Positions 1 through 12,184 of a DNA stretch of 64,000 nucleotides are shown here, in pieces; within the stretch, counting starts at the first letter, position 1, and each line of letters opens with the position of its first letter. The position numbers and the translations under genes were made by a program. A model generated the notes under the pieces. It saw nothing but the letters and a program-made list of their open reading frames with translations, was not told the DNA's origin and searched no databases. Source of the stretch: Mansonella perstans (taxonomy: Eukaryota; Nematoda; Chromadorea; Rhabditida; Onchocercidae); contig JBAMDO010000014.1 in NCBI GenBank assembly GCA_037074765.1, positions 370,783 to 434,782 on the forward strand, read 5' to 3'.

Positions 1-51
1 CAGACATTCCATACAATGAATCTGCCAACGATTCCAAGGAAGATTTATCCT
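1..51 (-). CDS. Possible exon at the left window edge (partial)
   Basis: On the minus strand a TTTTTTAG acceptor at 52-59 is followed by an open stretch reading DKSSLESLADSLYGMS that runs off the window. It could be the next exon of the acidic gene at 327-1936 or belong to another gene. I could not find an exon between 60 and 326 that joins it in phase, so assignment is open. No family recognised. Confidence 0.25.
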
Positions 52-326
52 AAAAAACTTACTGGATCTATTTACTCCAAATCATATTATTATTTGAAGG
101 AAAGTTGATAGATCCCCGTTCATTGACACCTGATCTTTATTTAGTGCTTAGAATAACAAAGCTTCAAAATCCTCCAGAAACTCTTATACCCAGCTCAAAA
201 ACTTTAAATATCGCTCGAAATACCCAGACGAATTTTGTAAATCCACCGTTCAGTCGAACTAGTAACAAGCAGCCAAAGAATAGTTAACGAGAATTATCGA
301 CTTCTGGCCGATCCCTTCCTTATATT

Positions 327-1936
327 TTAGGCTTCTTCTTTCTTGTTTTGAAATATTAAAAAAATATGACAATCAAGAACCTGGATCGGTTTCACTGTCC
401 GGTCTTTGTCACTACTTAATGTTTTACTGTCTTCCAAATCAGACTCTTCCTCGTCTTCAATTGCATCTTCTAGAAGATTTTTCGTTTCCGTGTCTGACAT
501 TCCTGAAAATTTCGAACTGCCTCAGCACTTGAGAAAATATGATTATTTCGCTATAATTAAATTATACGGAATTCTTCAGTCGGAATAAATGCAAGAGTTT
601 AATAATTGTTGCCACGTATTTTGAGATACTGCCTACAGCACGTCAATCATAATAATTTAGTTGCTACGCAATCCTGTTATTTTTTGTTATGCCTCTGTTA
701 GTCTTGTCATGTCTATCGTAGTCTTATTTCTTATCATGTCTATTTGTCTACATATAAAAATTATAAAAATAGTCACCAGCTTTATCGTTACTATCTTCAT
801 CGTCCGTATCACCATCAACTTCGTCAGAACCATCGCTTGTTTCCTCATCTGAATTATTCAAGGCTTTCCACTTAATGCCAGGAGATTTCCCCTACAATAA
901 TATTTAAGGAATATAAATTGAATAAAAATCTGACAATTTCTCAATGACTATACCTTTAAAAAATATGGAACTGTTTTCCTTCTCATTATTGCGATCAATT
1001 TAATAATATATATCTGATATTATCTTTTTTTCTATATTCTAAAAAACAATTTAAAAAATATATTTTACTTGTGACGGAACAGTCTCCCCATCATATACAA
1101 TTTCAGCTTTATCCGACAAATAATCATCCGATGAACTAGCAAATTCTTCTTTGGCATTGTCACTGAAAAAGATCTGGTTAATTTTGAAATTTGAATCATT
1201 CTTCTTCTTTCATATAGACGCAGAACAAAAAAAAAAATATAAGACCTATTTTCGAAAGGATTTGTCCTTTCAGCGTAAGTTACGGAAGATGGCACGTTTT
1301 GATTGATTAGTATTCGTGAATCGTTTTGTAACAAGCTGATAGATAAACTACCAGGAAAATTAGCAAGTGATGTATGTCTCATTTCCTGAACAATCAAATA
1401 TTTACTACCAACATATTTGAATTATTAAATCAAAGCTCATAATATGGTAACTCTTTATGCTAGTAAGATGAGAAATAGACTTCATGGATGTCATTTTTCC
1501 GTTCCCATTTAAAACATTTTGTGCAATGATCCTGTTGTGAACTTACAGGAAATCAGAAAAAAAAAACAGAAAGCATGTAAAATATATCGAGAAACTTGCC
1601 GAAAAGCAAACATTTTTGGTTTTATTAAGCAAACTGCTCTTTAATAACGGTGCATCTAAGCTATGGTCTTTTCCCGCGTACATACGCTAAAGTGATTACC
1701 AGATTAGCAGAGATTTTTGTTCTCCTTTAAAGGTAATTAGCAAAGAAGTTATAAGTACAAAGCAGATTTCGATTAATTAGCCATGTAAAACTGCGGAAAA
1801 GAACAAGAGAAAAACTTACCAGGGAAGTGGACAAAGTTTCGGAAACTACCGACTGGGTATCAACTTTCCATGGCGTATGTGCTGGTGAAGTAACCGTAAC
1901 AACTGCCGGATTCTGATGCACAACCGTTTCCGACAT
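327..1936 (-). CDS. Acidic protein of unknown function, 5 exons
   Basis: Exons (5' to 3'): 1936-1820, 1385-1246, 1162-1069, 891-777 and 502-327, all phase-compatible. The last exon is taken by read-through to a TAA at 329-327, giving about 213 residues. The ATG at 1936 lies 16 nt behind a TTTTAG acceptor (1953-1960), which fits a trans-spliced leader. The N-terminus (MSETVVHQNPAVVTVTSP) is polar. The C-terminal half is very rich in Asp, Glu and Ser (for example EEFASSSDDYLSD, DGDTDDEDSND, EDEEESDLEDSK), so it is probably largely disordered. I do not recognise the family. Alternatively a weak donor at 380 (CAG|GTTCTT) is used and the gene continues towards the window edge. Exon structure is fairly secure, the 3' end is not. 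It is divergently oriented from the TTC5 gene. Confidence 0.5.
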
Positions 1937-1952
1937 TGCCAAGTTTCCCCGT

Positions 1953-3889
1953 CTAAAATTATTATATTAGGCTAACTTCAGGAAGATTATAACGCAATCG
2001 CATTTATTGTTTAGCTGAAATAAAACTAAACATTCAAAATATTTAATAATAAATGACAGTGAATTAAAAATGGGACATTTGAAAGAATGAACAACTGGAA
2101 AAAAAAAAAAAACTGCCCTTTTAACAGTTTTAAAATCCAGCACGTAAGACAAACAAGTGAGACGAATTTGTAGAGATTTGCATGAAAATTTTATCATAAA
2201 ACGAATAAATTTTACGATGATTTACATTAGCTATTATAGTAAAAAAATTAATTCAACTAATTGTTTGTTATGCTTACACTAAATTAAAATTATTATAAAA
2301 TAATAAGAAATATACAATTTTTTCTATTATCTAATTCCTAAAATTCAAATTTTTGAATGTATTATCAGCTAGCAAAGCTTTCAGCTAATGCAAATCACTG
2401 CTAACATTGAACTTACATCAAATCACATTGCTTTTTCAAAAGTTTAAAACTTAACATTTCATCAAAATAAGCCTGAAATTTAGTGTAATGCTATAAAAGC
2501 CTGAAATTTAGAGTAATACTATAAAAGCCTGAAATTTAGAGTAATACTATAAAAGCCTGAAATCTTAGCATCAAAATATCAAGCAATTTAATTGAAATTT
2601 AAAATAGCGAGGACAAGCACTCTAATTGATATTTTAGTCATTAATGACAGCACTAAATTTGCAATGCAATTAATTCTGAATTATAAGTGAAGCATAATGC
2701 TAACTGTGTTGGATTTTTAAAAACAACTTTTTAAAAAAAAAAAAAAAAAAAGTCACCAATCTATCCAATTTCTGACAATGAACCGTTAATTCCATGAAAT
2801 TTTCCTATCCCATGACAAGATTCTTACGGCCTGTTAAATCTTCTGTTACTGTTTTTTACCTTGGAAACGATGAAGTTCGGTGGTTAAATGCAACTTGATA
2901 AGTTAGTTTAATTGACAAATCTAAATAATAATGATAATGGTGATAACGAGTGATTAGAATAAAGAGACAAGATACCTATTTTAAATTCCCTAACCTTCCT
3001 GCTACTCCCTCAATCATTTAGCACATCATGCTATTTTGTTAATTCTATGTTATCCTTTCTGTTATCAGTGTATCATTCGTCTTTTTGTTTTGAATGTCAT
3101 TGTTTCATACATGATATTTTGTAAAGTTTGGCAATTTCTGTCCTCTCCTCGTATTGTATATTATTTTCTCAGTTTTTAATGTTCAAATTATAATTACAAT
3201 TCTTTTTTTTTGATTTCCAACTCTTTAACATTATCACTTTCTAGCAATTCCTTTTTTTTTCGAAACTATTATTTTTTAAGAGTTTTTTTCCACTTTGAAA
3301 TCATCCTTTAGGAAGGTTTAAAAAAATGAAATTAAATAGCACATTGTAAAAAAAATAAAATGAATAGAAAAATTTTATTTTTTAAAACTATCCATCTGCA
3401 GTTATATTTTATTCTTTTTAAAATTAATACTTTAAGATGATTTTATCTTTTTTTTTTTTTTTTTTCAAATCACATTACTTTCTAGCAATTATATTTTTCA
3501 AATTCTAGCACCTCTAGCAATTTTATTTTTTTTTTTTAAAATTGCCGTTTTGAAATATTAAGCTCATTAAGTCAGGCACTATCGCTTAGTATATTGTTAG
3601 AATGAGCATTCCTTCCCTTTTTTTTTATTTTCATTTTCTAAAATTAATTATCGCTAAAAAGTGAGAGTTTTCGAATAATCGTTAGCAATTGTAGATTTTA
3701 AGCAGTAAGATTAAACAATGACATTGCACTTATTTCATTCGATTGATAAATGATAAGTGCTGATAAGTGATGATAATAATGAGTGTTAGTGATAGTAGTG
3801 TGATCATATTCATGTTTTGTTCAGTGTCTGTAGATTATGCCGATGAGGTCTTAATAGAGAGACCTTGCTTTTTCGAAGAGAAGCGAAAA
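1953..3889. other. Intergenic region between divergent genes
   Basis: About 1.9 kb of AT-rich DNA with poly-A/poly-T runs. It holds a 28-bp tandem repeat at 2471-2567 but no convincing exon on either strand. Promoters for both flanking genes should lie here, but I see no specific motif I can support. Confidence 0.6.
2471..2567. repeat. 28-bp tandem repeat, about 3.5 copies
   Basis: Units start at 2471, 2499, 2527 and 2555, each beginning GCCTGAAAT and ending CTATAAAA. Copies 2 and 3 are identical. Copy 1 differs at two positions, and copy 4 diverges after its first bases. Confidence 0.9.
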
Positions 3890-6800
3890 ATGGAAGTTCT
3901 AGAGGAGAAAATCAAGGAAGCCGAAAGTTTTCGTGATGGCTACTATCAGCATTTTCCGAAATCCACATTGGAAGTGAAAAAGCAAGCCGTTCGTGAGAAA
4001 GTCTTACCATTAATTCAGGTGAAATTTCAATTTTATGAAACATAATACAGTAGCGCAATGCTGTTTAGTGTTTTATCTATGATTTCCATGATTATGTAAC
4101 TTTTATTATTTCAATTATAATTCAATTATTTCAGTAAACTTTCATTAGTTCTTAAACTAATTTAATTATCTTTTAAATCAAACTTTCATTAATGATTTAA
4201 CCATTCCGATAATTCTTATCATTCGAATGATTTGATTATTTCTGTAATTGATTTGCTTTATCAGTTCGACTATTATTTTGGCAACAACTTTAATTTTTTT
4301 CTCTCATTTAGGAAATTTCTTTTTTTAAAGCAATAATTAGTTTAAAACAACTAAATTTTATATTATACTCACTTCTGTAAGCGAATTATTTTGGTAATCA
4401 CTCAAAAATATCAATGTCAGTTGAATTATTTTACTAATTCTTATCATTCCTATGAACTGATAGTGTTAGTATTTCATTCATTTCGATAGTTTTTTTGTGA
4501 TTTTATTAATTAACTATTGAATGAATTTATTTTGTTTGATCGTCGAGCAAAGTCCATTGACTTTAAAAACATTCGGAAAAAATAACGTTCAAAATGAAAA
4601 TCAGTGATTAATTAAGGAACATTGTTTGTTTTTTCAAGAGGTTTGAATATGGCTTAAGGAACATTGTTTGTTTTTTCAAGAGGTTTGAATATGGCAGTAT
4701 TTGTCAGTATCAGCGGAATATAATTACAATGCTTCTCTCAAAATCTCACAAATTCTTCGCTGATTTCACTTAAATTTACCCGTTTTTTTTTTTCACTGTA
4801 ATAATTTTGATGGCATCATTGTCATCAATAGTTTCTTTTTTTTTTTTTTTAATTTAATTTTTTGTAGGATATTCCATTGGAAATGAATGCACATTCATCG
4901 ACAGCAGCACAATACAGTTATATTTGTGGACGAATTTTAAATATATGTATAGATTATGATGCAAATTGTGAAAAACATTTGTCACGTGCCGTAAAGTTGG
5001 ATCCTTCATTGAGCGATGCGTGGTATGAACTTGGCGAATGCGTCCGAAAGAGGGAAGACTTCATAACAGCTGTGGATTGTTTTCGTGTAAATATTGTTCT
5101 AATTTGAAAATGCTAATATTACTGCGTAATGTTATTTAAATGAAATAGATAGTGCTAAATTCCAAAATTCAAAATCTTTAAAACTTTGGGAAATAATTTG
5201 TTAGCAAGAATGCAATAAGATTTTAATGCGGTAGCTTCGGTATTTTCTTATGATTGTCTGAATATATGAATTTTTCAAATTATCTTCACTTTTTCTCTGG
5301 TTTGTTTTTTGAATTTATGTTTTTAAGCTTTTTTCAACTAATTTTTTTTTATTGTTCCAGTTATTTTTATACATTTTCAGAAATCATCAGCTCTTCAACG
5401 TAATGGAAAATGCCTTGCCTCACTTGCAGTTGCGCTCCGACAAGCTGCTTTATGCACAGCGGAAACAAAAATTCAGCGATCATTGCAAGAAGAAGCTGCT
5501 CAGTTGTCTGATGAAGCAGTCAAACTCGATCCTGACTCTGAGAAAGCTTGGCATACGTTAGGAAATTCATGTCTAACACAGTTCTTCCTGACATATCAAA
5601 CAAATATGGAACTTATGGTTTGTTTTATAGTTTATACTTTTTTCTCCGTCTCATTTGGCTCCAATTAATAGCGTTCATTTTTTAAGTAGGAGAAATTTTC
5701 TTGTTTATTTTATTTGTTTTTAAATGTCTATTGTTTTGCTTAACTAAAGTCGCATATTAAAATGTATTTCTTTAACACTCAGTTAGAAGCTCGATTAAAA
5801 AGAACAGGTAAATGCTTGCGTCATTTGTCCATTATATGACATTTATATTATATGATCAGATGTTTATTTAATTATTTATAAGTAAGTTCAAGTATTAATA
5901 TAAAGTTGAGATTTTAAACTAGTTAGTTTTGTTGTTACAGTGTTAAATGATATTTAAGGTAGGCAAATTGGTAATGTACATTTTTGTTCATATTTAAATT
6001 TCATTTTACTTTTTTTAAATTTCAGTTTGATTTTAGGATAAAGCTCGGAAAGCCTACGAAAGAGCGCTTCACCTTGGTGATGTACGTTATAGTCCTGATT
6101 TGCATCTCAATTATTCAACTGCTCTCAAATTTGTCCAGAATTATGAAAAGTGCTTGAAACATTTGAAAATTGCAACTGTTTACGATCCAGGATTTTTGGA
6201 AGCAAAAGAACGATTTGAAACACTTCTGTCATTCTTGAAACAAATTAACTGTCAAGTACACAAGAAAGGTAATCGCGGAAAACATTGACTAAATCACAAA
6301 GCGTTTGAAAACTTTAAACGTGAAACTCTGAAATATGACGAATCACTTTTCATACTTATAGGGAACGAATAAATGATTTGCAGTAGTTTGTAATTAATAA
6401 AATCATTAAATTACAAAGAAATATAATAAACTTATATGTATTTGTACTATATAACCTCAATAAATTGGTATATAATTTATAAGAATATAAGTGTGCATTT
6501 ATAGAAGAATGTAAGAACTACTTAACAACCCTCAGCAATTTCAACTGTCCTTATTTGTTTTTTTTTTTTTTTTTTTTTTTTAAGATTATGTATTACTAGA
6601 TTATATTTTAGGTAAATTGACTGCTAAGAAAATGCAACATTTCAAATCTTCGATATCTGATGAAGATTTTGGTATATATTGTAAAGAGCCATTCAAGAAG
6701 AGGAGTGGTAAAATACAAATCCTTAGAACAGCTTTGTTTCGCGAATTAAAAGAAGGAATTAACGATGATGTTGTAATTTGTGGCAAAGTTATTGCAGTTA

Positions 6801-7726
6801 TCCTTAATGCAGAAGCTATTCCATAGTAAGTTCTTCTTTCTCTTTTTTTATTTTTTTTTTAATGCTTTTTTATTGCTTATTTGTAATGTTTAATTGAATT
6901 TTCTTATTTCTAATTCAATTGGACTTTTTGAGAAGTAAAAATACTTATCAGAAATGATAGCATTCGTTGCTTCGAATGACTTAGAAAGTTTTTCAATAAA
7001 ATTTTAGATACAGAGTAAAGGCATTTATATCTAGCTAGAGCTTTTAAATCGTGAATTTGCGCTGTAATCCAGCTGAGCTCGAAGGAAAGATGTATGGATG
7101 TATATTTTTGTTTAAAAACGCATTATAATATATTTTTGTTTACGAGGACAAATAGAAAACCTTATCACTGTATTCCATAATTTTGTGCATATGATAAAAA
7201 CAGAAATGGAAGATGTTTAAAATAATATAAAATACAGACAAGTTAACTTATTTCGCTTTTGATTTCAGCACATTTATTGGCTGTGATAAAGAAGGATCTT
7301 GTTGTGCTTTTTCTGTGTATAATGTATCAAACAAATTTGGAATGATTATCGGTGATTCGATAGCTGTACCTGAACCTCATATCATCAATGTTGAGGTAAT
7401 ACTAGAAATATTACCAGTTGAGTGACGAATATTTTGCCATTCGAAATTTTTTGCAGGGAAGTATGCATTATAATATTTTTTTGTTGTGCAGTCACAAGAA
7501 CTGTATTAATTTGAAATACTTTCAGAATTTCCGCTAGATGAGAATGAGACTGAATGCTAGATTTAATATGCTGCTTTTTTAGATTTCATCTGAGGAAAGC
7601 GGATGCGAAAATTTTAATTTTCGGATTGTTCGTATTGCTCATCCGTTGAAGATGCTTAGAAATCGTAAACCAGTAAAGATGGATTGTCTGGCATTTTGTG
7701 AGCTTGTCACTGATTTTGTTCATTAA
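3890..7726 (+). CDS. TTC5: TTC5 (STRAP) orthologue, TPR cofactor with C-terminal OB fold
   Basis: Exons: 3890-4018, 4868-5086, 5381-5617, 6037-6268, 6612-6825, 7269-7395, 7583-7726. All phases close, giving 433 residues against about 440 for human TTC5. The product aligns end to end with the family: an N-terminal helix (ESFRDGYYQHF), TPR units (KLDPSLSDAWYELGECV; KLDPDSEKAWHTLGNSCL; YSPDLHLNYSTALKF; YDPGFLEAKERF), then a C-terminal OB-fold-like domain ending with GMIIGDSVAVPEP-like sequence (here GMIIGDSIAVPEPH). In vertebrates TTC5 acts as a stress-responsive p300/p53 cofactor and recognises nascent tubulin for tubulin mRNA decay. Conservation of either role here is inference. The start is uncertain: in-frame ATGs exist at 3770 and 3782, but a TTCAG acceptor at 3820-3824 and the family length favour 3890. 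If that acceptor is trans-spliced, a five-codon out-of-frame ORF at 3837 precedes the start. Confidence 0.93.
4612..4695. repeat. 42-bp direct duplication inside TTC5 intron 1
   Basis: Two identical head-to-tail 42-bp copies begin at 4612 and 4654 (each TTAAGGAACATTG...). They lie wholly within intron 1 of the TTC5 gene. Perfect identity suggests a recent duplication. Confidence 0.92.
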
Positions 7727-8763
7727 CTTTTGTTTTATTTTTTTTTTCCGGGGAATTTGTTATTTGCACTGCCTGATTGGTTGAATATAGACTCGTAAGA
7801 TGATTTCGGTGTTTCAACTTGAATTTCCATTAAAGATCTTTAATGGAAATTGGATTTCCCTCAAAAATGATTTCGGTTTTCAATTTGGATTTCTATCGAA
7901 ATTTAATTACTTCGTGTATATTCATTGTGCTGCTTACTGTTTTCAGTTTGGTGAAAGAGCTTGTATCTTTTTAATTGATATTTTAAAGCATTGTTATTTA
8001 AGAAGAATCTCATGCCTTCCATGACCTATGTATCGAGCATAATTTGAGTTATAAAGTATTGTTACCAGTTGTTTATTTAGATCCTATATTTTTCTAGCCA
8101 CTGACTTATTGTTGGTTTCATGACGTACATAATTATTTTGTATTCTTCACGGATGCATTTATAACTGTATTTACTTTTAACCAAAATTTATTTTCAAGTG
8201 CTTTCCGAATGATATTATAAAATGTGTTATATTAATGTTCTAATTTGTTATCCTACCACAAGGACTTGTATTTATTACTCAGTCTTAAATATCAAAGAAA
8301 ACTGCTTAAATTTTCATCAAGCGAAGATTAACATATATCTTAAAATGATCGATACAGTTTTTTTTGAATTATGCAAGTAGGAAAATTTTTGAAGTCCCAT
8401 GATTATTATTAATTATTTGAAAGAAGAATGAAGTTGTACATAGCAGAATTAATTTATATTGTAAACTTCATTTCAATCTTTATCTTTAGCAAATGTTGAA
8501 GTAAAATTTTGCATAAAAAGTGATTCAAAATTATTTCGAAGTATGGTTTAGTTCACTTCGAAATTATCATGATTCAATCATCAAATATCGAACATTTTTC
8601 ATAAATGTGGTAATTTTTATCATAATTACGGGGATCTTTCCATTCTTTCCTATTTTCTGAAATAAATTTTTAACACAAACATTTGTTTTGAAGTTTTGCT
8701 TAATACGATTAAGAGAATGTTTTGTTATATTTGTTCAAACTTTTCCATCGTAGGTAATTTCAA
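7727..8763. other. Convergent intergenic region with a 30-bp perfect palindrome
   Basis: About 1 kb between the convergent TTC5 and sHSP genes. It presumably holds both 3' untranslated regions. The only notable structure is the palindrome at 7822-7851. I see no coding exon. Confidence 0.6.
7822..7851. repeat. 30-bp perfect palindrome
   Basis: The stretch beginning AATTTCCATTAAAGATC equals its own reverse complement over all 30 positions, centred on an AGATCT (BglII) site. It lies 96 bp past the TTC5 stop codon, so it could be a 3' UTR hairpin. Confidence 0.95.
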
Positions 8764-10041
8764 TCAATCTTTTCGTAAAATTGGTATTGTTCTTGTTTGC
8801 GGCTGGTTCTTTTCTTTCTTTGGCGTTTGTACCGTCAATTTACCATCCTTTGTTAATTCACTAGTTACCAACTCAGGTTTCGTATTTTTCGGTAGTATCA
8901 GACGGCGAGTAAATTGACGTTCAATCTAAAAATTCAGTAATGCTATAGCTAAAGTATGAATTTTATTCCTGAAAAAGTAATCCAAAAGGAAAAGCCTTTT
9001 TGCATATTTAGTTATATGATATTTGAAAATAATTAGTTGGAAAAAATTGATTTAGCTAATATTAATTTAAAATGAAGTAGATTTCCGTATAATTTTGATT
9101 GCATTATAGCTATCCCAACAATATATATTCATAAAAGCGAGTTTATAAGTGTAATTAAATTTTAGTTTTAATTTATTTTTAATTAATTATGATTTGTTAC
9201 ATTATATTTTGTTTGCCCATCTTATACATTCTAAATCATTTACTTATCTTGTCTTATCTTTTATCTTAAATAATTCTATCGATTGCTTCTAGATAATTTT
9301 AAAAAATTTCTTGGAATAAAATTAAGTATTAATTAATGAAGGGAAAAAAAGAAAATATGCTAACTTCGCCATACTGATCTTTGATCATTGGATGTTTACC
9401 TTCAATAATAACCATTCCATCATTTACGGAAACTTTCAAATCTTCGGGCGCAAATTGTGATACATCAATGGTCACCGAATATTGCTCATCATCATCGGTT
9501 ACCTGATACATTAAATCACAGCTGATAAAGAATGTAATTGATAAACGATAAAATATATGTAAGACATAGGATCAGATAGGGATAACAGTAGGAAATGAAG
9601 CTTATTACACTAAATTTTTCTAGTACTATTGAAGAGTGGATTAGTTTAGTTATGGAAAATGATTATTACATAACCGGAAATGGAACTCATCAAAAAAAGA
9701 AAAAAGTGCAATTGAGTGGAAAGTTATTTTTACAATGGTCATTTTAGTCGTTAATGATGATTAAATTCATATGTCTTTGAAATTAATGATAATATTTGAA
9801 AGAAGTATTAAATTTTATAACATTACATCAATTAGTAAAATGATATTGAAGAGAGGAAATTTTTTAAGAAAGAAATGATAACCTCGCCAATACCCGAACC
9901 CAATTTATGTGCATCATCGAATTGATAATCAACCCAATAGGGTCGTTGAAAGAATGATCTATTCATGTCAATATCATGGAATTCATCAAAGAATCGGCTG
10001 AAACGTGGTGAAAATGGTGACAGTTGTGAACGTCGAGCCAT
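8764..10041 (-). CDS. Small heat shock protein (alpha-crystallin/HSP20 family)
   Basis: Exons: 10041-9883, 9502-9365, 8925-8764, totalling 152 residues with closed phases. The N-terminus (MARRSQLSPFSPRFSRFFDEF) is the usual Phe/Ser/Pro-rich arm. The alpha-crystallin domain spans about residues 58-134, with VTIDVSQFAPEDLKVSV, the IIEGKH strand, IERQFTRRLILP and DGKLTVQTPK. The C-terminal tail carries an I-P-I motif (residues 146-148), the canonical IxI oligomerisation motif. It should act as an ATP-independent holdase of the nematode HSP-16/OvHSP20 type. A TTTTCAG acceptor at 10070-10076 sits about 30 nt before the ATG, compatible with spliced-leader addition. It is convergent with TTC5. I do not assign it to a named paralogue. 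Confidence 0.93.
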
Positions 10042-12184
10042 TTTTTTTTCGTTTTATTTTCAACTTTATCTGAAAATCTATTGATAATGTTAATTAGATG
10101 TTGCTAATGTATGCATGCATCAAATTAGCCCGATTATTTTAATTATTATTAAAATTTCTTATCATCACTTTATCAGTTCTATTAAATTAGTCAATAATCA
10201 AATTTGATTTGAGCATTCAATTATTAAAATATTTTAAATTCTTCCGTTATTATTGATAATGAAGAAGTTTTTTTTGAAAAAGTTGAGATTAATCGCTACT
10301 TCATTTCTTCTTTTTTTTCCAGAAAATACCATCCAATTTCACTTATTAATTGTTATTATTTATTAATTAATCTTTGTAATTAATTATTGTCATGTTACTT
10401 GTTCTGAAATATTCATCCGAAACTTTGTAATGTGATAATTTTTATATACGTAATTAATAAGTAAACTTTAATCAATTTATTTGCTATTAATAGCACCATT
10501 TGAAATATTTCATTGCAAATGAAAAAAAAAAATGAATAAAATGAAAAATGATTCTTTCGATGGCAACATTTGCAGATGTTGTTATAATGTATTATAATAG
10601 CTTTTTGTTAGACATATGGTTAATACGTTTTGCAATAAAACGATTATTTCTTTTCTAATATTCAAATTAAATAACTATCGATATAAACTACAATAGTAGG
10701 AAAAAATTAAACAATGAATGGATCAATATACATAATATACAGTTGTATACAACAGTAATCATTTCTCGACTTTTTGGTATTCTGTATCTCTCAGATTTCT
10801 GTAACTTTTGTATTAGTTGATTTCAACTCGGTAACTGCGCGATAATTTTATACAAAATTAGCTGGAAATTACGATGAAAAAATGAAGAAACTAAGTTTTG
10901 AGAAAAAAAGGAAATGAATGATTTCAAACGAAAAAAACATTTTGAAAAGGTACGGTAAAAGTTTTATGCTCTTTTAATGTAAAAGCAAAGAAATGAAATG
11001 AGAAAAAAAATGAAAAAGAAGAAATAGATAATTGATGTGTGTTAATTGATGCAAGTGTTTACCTTCATTCTTTCTAATAAATTGTCAAATTCATTTAAAA
11101 AATTCCGCAGAACCAATCAAATGTTTGCACTAACTTCATTTCAACAATTAGTCATCCAGTCTTCCTTTTCCTCTTGGTCCTTTTTTCCAATTGATTGATT
11201 AGAATTTGAAATGCTAAACAAAGAAAAAGGAAAAAAAAAATATTGTGGTTTATTGAATAAAAAAAACGAATAGAAAAAGCAAAAAGCTTTTAACTTTAAA
11301 ATCATCGATAAAAAAAATTCGAAATTCTGATAGTTTTTTTCTTACTTTTTTGGGAAAAAAAGTTTTGCAGAATTTTTTAAAACAGTTTCATTTACATAGC
11401 AATTAATAATCACAACAAGTATCTTTCTCTTTCTTTCATATCATTTAAAAATAATTTCAAAAATTTTTTAATATTTTTTTATTTGTAGTTTTTTTTCGAA
11501 CATAAAATTTTATAGTTGTAATTTAGGTTATTCTCTAGCAACTGCACCATTTATTCATTAATACATTTTTAATTACTAATTGTGATATCAAAACAAAAAA
11601 AAAAAAAAAAAAAAAAAAAAAACGGAAGTGATGCGAATAATTAGCAACAGCAATGATTTAGCCAGAAGCATCGTGTAGAAAGAAATGATTGATAAGTAAA
11701 AGATGTTTACGGAAGATTCAGTTCAATTGCATGACTAATTTAATTAGCTTAATTCGTAGGCAAATTTAACATATTTAAAAAAGTAATATATTGAAATTTC
11801 ATATCTGAATGGAAAAGTAACATATTGGAATTTTTTAAAAATGAACTAAATTTTGTTAACGAAGAATGCATGCATATATGAAATTGAGATAATTTTCCAT
11901 TCAGATATGAAATTCCGATATGTTACTTTCTTTCTCTTCTTCTTTTTTTCTATTAGAAGAAAAACTAAATGCTTTAGTTGAATTGATTAAATTGAATTCA
12001 GTTAAAAAACAAAATTTCGAACTAGTAAAAAATATAATCTTATTTTTAAGTGAAGATTAAATCATTATTGTTTCAAAATTATTATTTAAAAAAGATTTTG
12101 AAAGAAAGGGAGAAAGTTTTAAAGGACGAGAGAAATGCTTTGTCTTTTTGGATTATTTTTATAGCTTTACTGATGATTTATCAG
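10042..12184. other. Gene-poor intergenic region with an inverted repeat
   Basis: About 2.1 kb upstream of the sHSP and of the membrane-protein gene. It contains long A and T runs (for example 11595-11622) and the inverted repeat at 11780-11929. The missing first exon of the downstream plus-strand gene may be here, but no ATG exon with a matching donor convinced me. Confidence 0.5.
11780..11929. repeat. Inverted repeat, 37-bp arms
   Basis: Arm 1 (11780-11816) and arm 2 (11893-11929) are reverse complements with about three mismatches, separated by 76 bp. The arms share the core ATATCTGAATGGAAAA. No coding capacity lies between them. It could be a small MITE-like remnant or a cruciform. Confidence 0.8.

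Noticed and set aside
10317..10324. TTCCAGAA dyad upstream of the sHSP gene as a heat-shock element
   Set aside because: Only one TTCnnGAA pair without a third correctly phased unit, about 275 bp from the ATG; expected by chance in AT-rich DNA.
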